Of a stretch of DNA of 64,000 nt, positions 24,420 to 34,410 are shown in pieces (the stretch's first letter is position 1; each line of letters opens with the position of its first letter). The stretch spans positions 174,515 to 238,514 of the forward strand of contig MNCI01027470.1 in NCBI GenBank assembly GCA_015680685.1, written 5' to 3'. The position numbers were made by a program, and so were the translations under genes. Under the pieces are notes generated by a model, which searched no databases, was not told the DNA's origin, and worked only from the letters and a program-made list of their open reading frames with translations. This stretch comes from Gnetum montanum (lineage: Eukaryota > Streptophyta > Gnetopsida > Gnetales > Gnetaceae).

Positions 24420-24600
24420 CTACATAGACCCTAAAAGGGACCATGTGAGCCTTAAGGGAGCTATGTGAGCCCTATGAAGGATTATGCAAGCTTTGGAGAG
24501 GGTTGTGTAGGCCCTAAAAAGGGGTCACACAAGCCCTTAGATGGGCCACATAGGCCCTAGAGGGGGCTACTTAGGCTCTAGAGATGGTTGCACAGTCCTT
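24420..24600 (+). repeat. Minisatellite, GGCCCTA-type core, about 6-7 units
   Basis: Units of about 27-30 bases built on CTACATAGGCCCTAGAGGGG with variation (for example CTATGTGAGCCCTATGAAGG, CCACATAGGCCCTAGAGGGG). Directly follows the previous minisatellite after about 20 bases. Non-coding. Confidence 0.75.
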
Positions 24601-25755
24601 GGTGCAACCCCACCCTTCTCCTATTACCATGCAATGTGTGTTTGCTGCTAGCATTGCCTGTTGCCACTTTATGCAATGCTCTTTCCTCATGGTGGCTCAT
24701 CATCGAGCATAGGCCTTCAACACCATGCAACGGATGCTATGACCACTAACATTTGAGACATCGATCTACACATCCTAATCATCACGTTGCACAACCATCA
24801 CTACTACAGTCCTCTACCTTGGCTACTAATCTACTTCCAACAATAGGTGCTTTACCCCAGATGCTACCATTGGCATATCATTGTGACCATTGCTACCATG
24901 TGATGGGAAAATTCTTTGTTAATAGATAGAAGATTCAAAATTCTTATCAATTGACAGAAAATTCAAATTCCTGTAAACAAAGCTACTAGTTAAATTAAAA
25001 ACATGCAAAAAAATAATTTTCAAATTTGAATTTGGTGCCTTGGTAGTAATGGGGATAAAAATTCCATAATTAAGCATGCTCATTTTGCAGTAGAATTGGG
25101 ATGGATGACCTCTTGGGAAGTCTCATTTTTTGTGGCAAAAAAGTTTTGGACTCTAGAAGCCATAACTTTTAATTTTGAAAGCCTTTTTCAATGAACAAAG
25201 AGCTTTTTCCTATAGATTTGAACCTTCTAGACATAATGGTGAAGTCAAATTTGTCCTAGGAAACCCAAAAATTTAGTTTTCACCCCTTGCCCGATATAGT
25301 ACCTTAAGACCCTTAAAAGTTCAATTTTAGCATAACTTAAGTATACGATGTCCATTTTTAGCATATGAATAGTCATTTTGTACATTTTTCACCCTTCTAA
25401 ACTCAATGGTGAGGTTATATTTATCATCCATGAAACTAATAATTTAATGATATTATAAATTTAACCTTTTGAGCTTTGATGTCAAGTGCTTAATTTTTAC
25501 TTTTAGTTCTAAGAGCTCTCATTAGTTACACTACCAAAGTCAGTGTTCTTAAAGGGGATAGAAAGGTCATTAAGAATTATGATAATGTTGTTAAATATTA
25601 CTAAAATTAGATATTACCAAAATTAGTTGGAGAATCAATTAATCAGTTGATGTATTAGTTTAGTTGGTGAATTAATTGGTGAAATAAAACTGTCTTTAAT
25701 AGTTAAAAAGATGTATATCAATCCATCATGCAACCAAAACATATGAAAAAATAAC
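24601..25755 (+). other. Element F region before the CCR4-like pseudogene
   Basis: Non-coding. 24905-25155 matches E 18130-17945 and 25345-25755 matches E 11526-11080. The intervening 25155-25345 is absent from E, which defines the deletion at the A/E junction. Confidence 0.6.
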
Positions 25756-26483
25756 ATGGAGACTCAAAATATTAGTTCAACAAGATGTATGATACTTGTA
25801 AAAAGAAATGAGTTAGAGGAGAATCCAAGAATGGGAATGAAATTTGCAATGTACAACATACTTGCAAGATCTTTAGTGAGTGAGAAACAACATTCGCTAT
25901 GTCAACCATGGGCCTTGGATTGGCACAAATATCAATATCCATGCATTTTAGTAGAATTACAAGATTTGGATGCTGATGTTTTATGCTTATAAGAAGTCTT
26001 GTCATGGGAGTTTCTTTACCAATTCCAACCAAACTTGGAAAAGATGGGATACAAAGGTATTTACAAGCAAAAATGTTCTTATGGGAGTTCTTCTTTTGAG
26101 CTATACAGATTAACATATTGCAGAAATCACAACATGGATGGTTGTGCAATCTTTTATAAAGAAGCCAAGTCTAAATTGGTATAAAGATTTGAATGAAGTT
26201 TAGAAAATATGATTTTTGAAATTTCAGAACTTCAAGCAATGGCCTTCATAGTTATTCTAAAAGTCCATCTATCAGGAAGATGTGTATGTGTAGTCAACAC
26301 ACATTTAATTGCCAAACTAACATGTTCACATGTTAGATTATGTCAAGTAGCATACTTGATTAAGCAAATAAAGGAAAGTTTGCAAAATAAGTTATCCCTA
26401 AGCTATATTGATCTAGTTTAGTTTATTCTTTATGAAGACTTTGATGTAAAAGTTGGAAGTGGTGTCTATCAATTATTAAAATA
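25756..26483 (+). pseudogene. CCR4-type deadenylase nuclease domain, captured pseudogene (in element F)
   Basis: Starts METQNI at 25756. MGMKFAMYNILARSLVSEK corresponds to the FTVLSYNILADLYATSD start of the CCR4 nuclease domain; PWALDWHKYQYPCILVEL to PPWALSWAYRRQNLLREI; LDADVLCL*EV to the CLQEV motif, with the catalytic Glu kept and the preceding Gln codon now TAA; LEKMGYKGIYKQK to L.KHGYQALYKKK; NHNMDGCAIFYKEA to NTIDGCATFFRRD; VCVVNTHLIAK to LLCVANTHVNV; VRLCQVAYLIKQIKESL to VKLWQVHTLLKGLEKI; YEDFDVKVGSG to CGDFNSVPGS. It breaks off at 26483 where the C LTR begins, so the second half of the domain is missing. Stops at 25990, 26182 and 26419 among others. No introns visible. Better preserved than the E copy. 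Confidence 0.87.
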
Positions 26484-26792
26484 TGTAAAACAACACAAAA
26501 TTTTGAATGTTATAACCAATATTTATCATGTAGCTTTCACCCCATGAAACTTGATGTAAAACTTCATTGTAAATGTGAAAGTTATGATCCAAAATGGGCA
26601 ATTTCACATAATTTATACTTTTGGGGCGAAAAATTACCTCATAATTGGCCAAAGCCTCATTCCCCAAGTGGAAAAAGTCACCTAGTGTCTATATTTGGGC
26701 TAGGGTCAAAAATGCCTTTTAGAATGCCAAAAAAGGAAATTTGATGGGTTTTATGAGGGGTATGCATTTTTCTATGCTAGAAACACCTGCAC

Positions 26793-26815
26793 AGGGGTAG
26801 ATCTCATCTACCCCT
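26793..26815. repeat. Perfect 10-bp inverted repeat with 3-base loop
   Basis: AGGGGTAGAT-CTC-ATCTACCCCT in the U3 part of the C LTR, upstream of the minisatellite. Could be a protein-binding palindrome or chance. Confidence 0.6.
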
Positions 26816-26835
26816 AGTGTGGAAGGGTGAGGGTT

Positions 26836-27000
26836 TTGGAGACTTTTCCCCTTCAACGTGGAGACCAAATGCACAATTTGGAAACTTTTCCCCAGCTTGG
26901 AAACTTTTTCCCCTTAGCTTGAAAAGTTTCCTCCCATGTTAGAAACTTTTCCCCCACCTTGGAAAGTTTTTCACCTAGCATAGAAAATTCAATCCCTTAG
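26836..27000 (+). repeat. U3 minisatellite of C, GGAAACTTTTCCCC core
   Basis: About six imperfect units of 20-30 bases: GGAGACTTTTCCCC, GGAAACTTTTCCCC, GGAAACTTTTTCCCC, GAAAAGTTTCCTCCC, TAGAAACTTTTCCCC and GGAAAGTTTTTCACC. The core is itself near-palindromic (GGAAAnTTTCC). Confidence 0.75.
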
Positions 27001-27917
27001 TGTGGAAGCCACAAAAAGCAAGATTCATCAAGTTATGCACTTCAACATTGACCTACCACTTCAACAAGCATGGTGGAGAGCTCAAAGTGGAAAGTTTGTC
27101 TTCAGCATGGAAGGGGTGCCCTAGTTACGATTTTTAGTAAACATAATGACCATGGGGGGAAGCACTTACTATGTTTAGTAACATACCCCCNAAATTTGGG
27201 TGCCCATTTCACTTAAATTTGCAACCCATTTGAAGTAGAATTACATCAAATTTGTAGCTAGTTTGCAGCCCAATCATAGCCAATTTGCAGCCCCATTCAT
27301 GGCCCGAAGACCTTATAAAAGCCAACCTCAAACATCATTGAGAGGTTTCAAAATTTTTAGAAAGTCAAGCATTTTTTGTTTAAGCAATTTGCATACACAC
27401 AATTCCACACTTGGGGCATTTTCAAGCATTCAAGAGCCATTGCAAGTTCCCATACCTGCATCCTCTTGGACCCCAGCATGGAAGCAGTGAGGCCTTGAGA
27501 CTTGGTGAAATTTTTGTGTTAAAAATACACTTTTGGGATTCCAAACCCAGCGTCTGGTAACTTGGCATCCAAATATTCCACCTTTCTCACCCCCAACAAT
27601 GATCCAATTGGCAGATCCAAGGTTGTAGTAGCAAAGGAAGGTTTGATAACATCAAGAATGGCTTAGCACTTGGATCATGGAGTAGATCATCTTAGCTTCA
27701 ATGGGCTTTGAACTCTTGCACAAGTGAACCTGCTTTTTTTACTCATCCAGGCACCATTTGTACACATTTTGTGTAACTTATTCTTTATTCTTTTCTTAAT
27801 AAAGTTTTAAGTTTTAAGTTTTGTGTTCAATAAAATTAAATTTATCATTTGTACATTATTCAGATCTATTAATTTTTCATGTTATACATATCCTAAGTCT
27901 TTGGTTGATTTTTTGCA

Positions 27918-28528
27918 CCAACTAGGGTGCCAAAAATCCCATTTTTATTGTAAAGGCCCTAGGGGTTTAGGGTTGGGAAACTACTTGCACTGAGGATCCT
28001 TGGTTTTCTCATTCCAGAAATTGAGGTTTTCAGTTGCAACATTTTTTCTTAGTGCTAGATAGAGGGCCTTTGCCTAAATTCTATACCTAGATCTATTATT
28101 TTCATAACCATTTGCAAGCTTTTCCTTCATTTTTTATAGCCAAAACCCTTGAAATATCAACATTGGTTTTTTCCCCTTGTGACCAATACTACAACATGGA
28201 AGTTGTAGGTGGTTGGGCTTTGGCTTTTCACAGTACTTTCTATGAATTTTAAGGTCCAAAGATAGCATTGATATATCTTTTCCCCATTTTTTGTTGCCAA
28301 CAATTTATTTTCTAGCTTCTAAAAGTGGGTGGTTCAACTCATCTATGAGTTGACTTTCTTCCCCATTTTTCCAAGCTGAGAGAATTAGCACTTGCTTGGA
28401 ATCAATTTTAGTGGAAAAATACTAACATTTTACTTTGGTTTTCAACCTCCCCCCATCAATGTTGAGGTAGGAGGTGTGATATTTCCATCATCTCGCCTCC
28501 ACTTCCTTTTTTCCTTTGCCATACCTAG
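27918..28528 (+). other. Leader of element C, first part
   Basis: Non-coding. 28090-28523 is repeated, with many changes, at 38350-38825 after D is removed (shared TAGCCAAAAC.C, GTGGAAG.TG.AGGTGGTT.GG, GGTGTGATATTTC.AT.AT.T and CCATACC). So the leader contains a direct duplication of about 450 bases. D inserted exactly at the boundary between the two units (CCTAG). Confidence 0.55.
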
Positions 28529-29331
28529 TGATGGGATGTGATATCGCATACGCGATATCGTGTCCTTCCCTGCGATATCGTGTATGCAATATCGTAGTCC
28601 ACCACCAGTTCTATAAATAAGAGGTAGCTCTCCCTTGTTTCTTCATCTAGATATAGACCTTAGCCAAACTCTTGCCATTTTTCCATTCCAGAGTTAGAAT
28701 AATTTCCATGTGCCCACAGTAGGAGTCCCAAAGTGAATGGATCTTTATTTGAGCAATTTTGTACCTGAGCACACAATTGTGTATGGAAATAAAGATGAAA
28801 TTTTGGATAAACCTTGTAGCATATGGACTAATCTAAATAGGAATTTAATTATTGTTGAATGTTTAAATGCTTTCTTAAGGACTTAATCTCTCTCAATCCT
28901 CAACTCTCATAGTTAAGTGCATTTAGTACGATCGCTTCGAGCACATGCATTATGCTTGGTAATCCTAGTAACGAATAGCGTTTGGTAATCCTAGTAGCAT
29001 TGCATTAGTTCAAGGAGTGAATAGAAAGTGGGAACGGATATTGATGTTAGGATAATTAGAGCTTAGTTAGTGAAAGTTAGTTAATTAGTATCTTCACCCT
29101 TTCCCCTCTTAGTATAGGCAATAAAAATATAAAAGATATAAAAATCACATGCCTTAAGCTTACTTAACTATACAACTGTGACAAATACAAGTAAGCTTGG
29201 AAGGACAATGATTGATTAACCTTAAGTGTTCCATAAGGTGTGTAGGCACTTAGTCTGTAGAGTTCGACCAGATCGCGCGTGTAATGCTCATATTTGTATG
29301 GTTGAGTGTAGGGGTACCTCGCCACTCATCA
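28529..29331 (+). repeat. 5' LTR of element D
   Basis: 803 bases. U3 has GATATCG/CGATATCG palindromes in a row between 28539 and 28594, then CTATAAATAAGAGG (TATA at 28612-28619). The 3' LTR lacks about 58 bases of this palindrome cluster. Ends CTCATCA. Confidence 0.93.
28612..28619 (+). promoter_or_regulatory. TATA box of element D 5' LTR
   Basis: TATAAATA about 83 bases into the LTR, in the same context (AGTTCTATAAATAAGAGGT) in the 3' LTR at 37622-37629. The LTRs of A and H have TATAAATA too. Confidence 0.7.
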
Positions 29332-29332
29332 T

Positions 29333-29351
29333 TGGCACTGTTGCTAGGGAC
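29333..29351 (+). other. Primer binding site of D
   Basis: TGGCACTGTTGCTAGGGAC begins one base after the LTR. It resembles the Athila-type site TGGCGCCGTTGCCGGGGA with C-to-T and G-to-A changes. Primes minus-strand DNA synthesis. Confidence 0.75.
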
Positions 29352-29585
29352 TAAGTTGTTTGTGCACTAAGTAGAACATAGGAAATCAGCCACATCGTTG
29401 AGAAGCTTAAATGAACCCTTAGGTTTAATTAGAAGAAAATTTAAACAACGTCAATAACACACCGATAAGATAACAATGTCTTCTTCTTCTCATAAAAGCA
29501 CTTCACCACCTAGGGATCACACAAGAGACAGTCGATGGCACAACATACATAACTGAGAACCGCTAGTTACTCAATAGTATCGGGT

Positions 29586-29615
29586 GGTATATACTCATCA
29601 CGATGAGTATATACC
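29586..29615. repeat. Perfect 14-bp inverted repeat with 2-base centre in D leader
   Basis: GGTATATACTCATC-AC-GATGAGTATATACC, between PBS and gag. In RNA it can form a 14-bp hairpin; as a near-perfect palindrome it could also allow two RNAs to pair. No disruption in otherwise decayed DNA. Confidence 0.85.
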
Positions 29616-29847
29616 CAATTTTACTTTTATCCTCCATCAGGATGAACAACTGTGTTAGCGAGACTTGCAAAGTAACATAGTGTTACCCCCAGATCGTGTA
29701 GTCCCCAACATGCTCCTTTATGCTCTTGCACAGATAGGCATGACATAGCTATACACTAAATACAGTACAAGTGATTACGACACAAGGGATTACCATCCCA
29801 TGGTGGTGCAATGTTTAAGGGACTTGCGATAGGAGAGCTACCATACA

Positions 29848-31077
29848 TTGTTGAAGGGCAAAGGGGTCCTACATATCCTAAGAGAAATTGGAGATGGTGA
29901 ACCAGTTATAACAGGTTCTTCATCAAATGATGTTCCCCCTCCTAACAGTGGCGAGGAGGTGGGGTATCAGAACCTACACTCCATGATTCACAATCCTGGT
30001 TCTGATCCCCATGAACACCAAGTGTTCATTGAGGGAACACAAACACATGACAAGGATGGGCATTTGGATCATCATCACGATTGGGGCCATAAACACCAAA
30101 GAGAAGGTAAGAAACATTATCATGATGATGGTTCCCCTTCTTCTTCACCTTCATTGCATCATTCACCCTCTCCTTCCGCATCAGGAGGTAGTCACAAAGA
30201 GCACAACCATGAGGATAAGGGTAAGCAAGATGAGAACCCTCAACGAGAGAGTCGAGAGTGAGGATGAGGGCATTCTAGATAGTCAAGGCATAGAAGGGAA
30301 AGTAGGGAACCGCGTAGGCATCATAGACGCCATGAAAGAAATGACAACAAAGAACCCCTACTAGCAACCTAGAGTATGTTAGACATTAAGGAGGCTATTA
30401 GAATACCTACAAGGCACCAGAAAGATAGCCGGATCAAGAGACTAGACATGAATAATATCCCACAGTTTGAGGGGGGATACAATGCTAATCTACAAAACCA
30501 CTTACAGGCATTCCATGATGCCTGTGCCTTGCAAAATATTGAAAATGAGTGGCAAAAGTTAAAGTTGCTCCCTAGGACACTCATAAAAGAAGCAGCAAGT
30601 TGGTACTGGTTCTTAGAACCAGAATCCATTAGACGGTGGAGTACGATGCTAGAATTGTTTAACGATAAATACCAAACGTACTCCAGAGTGTCCAACTTGC
30701 ATAAGAAGATCCAAGGATGGAAGCAGGGTAATCATGAATCCTTGGATGCTGCCATGGGTCGATATTATGCATTGCTACATTATTGCCCAGGCCATGGCTA
30801 TGCACAATGAGATCAACTACGCCACCTTGTAGATGGGCTAAGACACGAAACTAGGAGAACCCTTGGAACATATGCCCAAGGGAGATTATCAGAAATTAGG
30901 TTCCATGAAATTCATAGATTGTTGGAGCAAGTAGCTAAGGAAGAAGGAGAGCTACGGAAAAGAGAAAGCGTGGAAGAGTATAACTGTGATCCTTCTCTCC
31001 GAAAGAGGGGAGTAAGATTTTGTGAGGAAGAGGATGAGGCACCACTCGAAGAGTTGGTGAATAGAAAAACCTTGTAA
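29848..31077 (+). pseudogene. Gag, Athila-type (element D)
   Basis: Forms the particle that packages element RNA. The first open part (29848-30261) is a His- and Ser-rich region, with HLDHHHDWGHKHQ and KKHYHDD. After a frameshift the core (30376-30810) holds IPQFEGGYNANLQNHLQAF, LLPRTLIKEAASWYWFLEPE, and W..M.ELF..KY, which fits the Retrotrans_gag domain. Beyond a stop at 30808 the match with other copies continues to ...EELVNRKTL (about 31075). At least one frameshift and several stops. The start at 29848 is the first Met; real translation may begin upstream. Confidence 0.75.
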
Positions 31078-32069
31078 TTCAAAAGTTAACAATCGAAGTG
31101 TCAACTAAGATATATCAAATGTGGGACTCCTTAGATAGTAGATTCGAAATCGTTTTAAAAATTGTAAAGGAGTCTAAGGAGTGAAGTAGTCACCTTGATA
31201 AGAAAAAGAGGAGAGATTTAGACCATACATGTAACAAGGGTAAAGGAAAAATGACTATCACCAATGAGGTTGTGGATTCCAATACGGATGATGATGGTGG
31301 ATGTGAAATATGCCAGTATGACCATCCTAAAGGATGTTGCCCAATAATCTCACATCTACAAGAGTCCATGATGTATGCACTCAACCCAAGACTTAACAAA
31401 TGGCAAGCACCCTAAAGGTTACCTTATCCCCAAGGTAACCCAAGGCAGTTCCACCAACCCTTAATGTATTATCTAAGTGGAACTCTACCACAACCTATCG
31501 AGCAACACTAGTAGTGGAAATACCCACAGTCATAGGGGATGCCACCGCCTAGGCAACAATACCCTTACTGGCAACCTAATCCATATGGCTATTATGTGCA
31601 ACAGCTGGTTTCTCCAAGTGACTTTATCACTCACATGACCTCACAATGTCACTACTAAGTTTAGGAGTATTTTAAGACTCCTTCTCTTGAGAGAGATACT
31701 CCACATGCATACCATCCTCTGAATCCATCCACATCTCTTACACTGGTATCTTCACCACCAACCGCTCCAACAATGCAAAGGGTATTTCCCACTCAACTGC
31801 AACAACCCAATGCCACGAGGGCTTTAAATCCTTAATTCTCAGCTGGTTCTGAAAATCTTATGCTAAAAAGACCTTTCTTTAGAACCAACAATCCAACTAA
31901 GCCCTCACCCTCACAAGCGGTTGAACATCTAAACACCTCCATACCAAATAAAGTTTCGGGAACTTCTTCAACCCAAAAATTGAGCTCAATGCACACAATT
32001 ATGTTAACACATACCGTCACGGACTGGATCAAGGTGGACCACCTTCTCAAGAAATTCTTTGACCCTGGA
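31078..32069 (+). pseudogene. Gag C-terminal and linker region (element D)
   Basis: Carries CEICQYDHPKGCCPI (31310-31350), a Cys/His-rich remnant likely derived from a zinc knuckle, then a Pro/Gln/Tyr-rich stretch (31380-31620) also found in H and G. 31860-32050 leads in frame (TVTDWIKVDHLLKKFFDPG) into the protease. Stops interrupt it. Confidence 0.6.
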
Positions 32070-32600
32070 AGTCCCCTAATTTATCTCCAAGTCACTGGGA
32101 ATGAACCCTATAAATCTCTTTTGGACTCAGGTTCTAGAGTCAACCTAATATCGTAAGAGATGTACAAAGCCTGGAACCTACCTCCATTAAGGAAGAGTAA
32201 CATTTGACTTGAGCTGGCCAACCAGTCCATCACTATCTCCTTGGGACTAGTGGAGGACATCCTTACCACTATTTATGGATGGTCGTATCCAGTGGATTTC
32301 CTAGTGATACAAGTAACTAACAGTAAGGCGAACTTCCCAGTAATAATGGGAAGAGCGTGGCTAAGTACGATAGATGCACACCTAGGAATCCACGATCTTT
32401 CCTTGGAAATATCCAAGAAAAATACTTTCAAAAAGATCGAGAGGAAGAAAGTTTCATGCATCGCATACAGTGACACAGGGTACCATTGCGTGTAAAAATC
32501 ATGGGTTATGCGAAGTTTGGCATTACTTGCATGCGGTTGGTGTGCACAAGAAGTTAATATACAAAGGTGCTTGTATGCAGCAACCACATGACAAGAGGAC
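32070..32600 (+). pseudogene. Aspartic protease region (element D)
   Basis: Cleaves the polyprotein. PLIYLQVTGNEPYKSLLDSGS contains the active-site Asp-Ser-Gly triad; RVNLIS is followed by a stop (TAA, 32154). Then WNLPPLRKSNI, LELANQSITISLGL, SYPVDFLVIQV and VIMGRAWLSTIDAHLG (flap and C-terminal part, 32170-32495). Homologous to A 17938-17449. Confidence 0.82.
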
Positions 32601-32609
32601 ACCCTGTGG

Positions 32610-33680
32610 TTGATGGATGATCAAGAGAGTGACTCAATAACATGCATGGAATTAACTGAGGGAATAACTAGTGCTTACATTAGAAGCACAGATACACTTG
32701 AGCAAGTCCGTTGCCAAATTCCCAACCTTAGCCTTGAAAACATCAACTGGGGAAAGTTGGAAATTCCTGAGAGATTTAAACAAGAGCCCCTCAATCTGAA
32801 ACCATTGCCCACTGGTCTAGAGTATATGACTCTTGAAAATGGAAAATTGGTAATTATCAATGCAAAACTTGTTCCCAACCAAAAAGAAAGACTGCTGAAA
32901 GTGATAAATAAGTGGTCAAAAGCCTTTGCCTGGTCATATCCCAAGTTAACTAGAATAGAACCTAGGATATGCCAGCATAGGCTTTACACAAACCCCTCCA
33001 TGAAACCTCAAAAACAACCACAGAGGTGATTGAATCCGAAATTGAAAAAAATAGTAAAAGAAGAGATAGAAAAGCTCCTCAAGGCTAGGTTCATATATCC
33101 CATTGCTGATAGTGAATGGGTTAGTCCTCTAGTAATCATGCCTAAGAAGAAAGGAAAATGGAGGGTGTGTATAGATATTAGGCTGTTGAACATGGCAACA
33201 TTCAAGGATCATTTTCCATTGCCATTCGTTGACCAAGTCTTAGACACTATAGTGGGGCATCATTATTATAGTTTTCTGGATGGGTATAGTGGATATAATC
33301 AAATATGAATAGCACCAGAAGATCAAGCCAAAACAACATTCACCAGTCCCTAAGGAATGTTTGCATATAAATAAATGCCATTTGGCTTGTGCAATGCTTC
33401 TACCACATTTCAATGTTTAGTTCTAAGCATATTTCAACAGCAGATAGGGAATGTAGTGGAAGTCTTTATGGATGACTTCTCCACTTATGGGACAAGCTTT
33501 GATCAAGTCCTAGACTGATTAGAGCAAGTGCTAAAACGATGTGTAGAAACCAACCTGAAGCTCAACTGGCAGAAAAGCCATTTGATGGTTCAAGAGGGTG
33601 TAGTACTAGGGCATAAGATTTCACAGTCAGGAATAGAGGTAGACCTGGAAAAGGTTAAAGTAATCCAAGGAATCACCTGA
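32610..33680 (+). pseudogene. Reverse transcriptase (element D)
   Basis: Copies element RNA into DNA. The linker ENINWGKLEIPERFKQEPL is followed by KWSKAFAWSYPKLTRIEPRI, a stop at 33027 (likely CGA to TGA), FIYPIADSEWVSPLVIMPKK, WRVCIDIRLLNMATFKDHFP, FLDGYSGYNQI, stop, MPFGLCNASTTFQ, and the catalytic box VFMDDFS (near 33457-33476), with both Asp kept. Then LNWQKSHLMVQEGVVLGHKI. Typical Ty3/gypsy RT order. At least five in-frame stops. Confidence 0.88.
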
Positions 33681-34410
33681 TAACCAAAAACTATCAAAGA
33701 CATTCGATCATTCCTTGGACACACTGGCTACTACAAGAGATTCATTGAGAACTTCTCCAAGATTGCCAAATCGTTGGTAGAATTAACGAAGAAGGATGCA
33801 CCATTCGAATGGACCAGGGAATGTGAACGAGCATTCCAAACCCTAAAACAAAGGCTTGTGGAAACGCCCATTCTACAAGCCCCTGACTAGTCTAGACCAT
33901 TCCATATAATGAATAATAGATCTAATTATGCCTTAGGAGCTATATAGACATAGTTAGATGAAGAAAAATTCCCTTATTATATCCACTGTGCGAGTAAGAG
34001 TATCACCAGTGCACAACTCAACTACACAACTACAGAAAAGGAATTAATGGTAGTAGTGTTTGCACTGGACAAATTTAGGCACTATGTGTTAGGCTACAAA
34101 GTGTACATTCATATGGATCATAGTGTAATTAGCTTCATCATGAACAAGCCAATGGTTAACCCTTGTATTATACGTTGGTTGGTAATCCTTCAAGAGTTCG
34201 ATCTAACGATAGTAGATCGAAAGGGCACCAAGAATGTAGTTGCAGATCACTTATCTTGGTTGTGTTGGGACAACAAAGATGACGAATATGCCATATTTGA
34301 TCATTTTCCTGATGAAACCCTCTTTGCTGATGTAGTGAATAACCAACCCATGGGCACAAATTGGTATAGTAGTATTCTCACCTATCTCCTTTCCCAACAA
34401 ACACCATAGG
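33681..34410 (+). pseudogene. RT connection and RNase H (element D)
   Basis: Removes the RNA strand of RNA-DNA hybrids. IRSFLGHTGYYKRFIENFSK (33703-33760) is the connection, then NNRSNYALGA and the open part 34047-34409 with VVVFALDKFRHYVLGYKVYI, HMDHSVISFI (DH motif), RWLVILQEFDLTIVDRKGT and NVVADHLSWL (last catalytic Asp). Two stops in the first half. Confidence 0.85.

Larger units (their letters stand above)
22357..26483 (+). mobile_element. Element F: second member of the E family, 3'-truncated, carries a CCR4-like gene
   Basis: 5' LTR (22357-22932), initiator-Met-like PBS, non-coding internal region homologous to E, then a CCR4-like nuclease pseudogene in sense. It is cut at 26483 by the LTR of C; the remaining part, including the 3' LTR, would lie beyond C, outside the window. 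No gag or pol is present. Because E and F share leader, middle and nuclease gene in the same order, the gene was part of the family before these copies inserted. Confidence 0.78.
26484..27917 (+). repeat. 5' LTR of element C (end approximate)
   Basis: Start defined by the break in the F pseudogene and similarity to the B LTR start. TATAAAA at 27314-27320, AATAAA near 27798, and a TG...CA end at about 27917 (TTTTTTGCA) followed by CCAACTAGGGTGCC. Length (about 1430) is near that of the B LTRs (1350 and 1394). U3 contains a minisatellite (26836-27000). The 3' end is inferred, no second copy is present. One ambiguous base (N) at 27191. Confidence 0.5.

Noticed and set aside
24118-24600. CRISPR-like array
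   Set aside because: Units vary in sequence and spacing, there are no distinct spacers, and the context is a plant retroelement.
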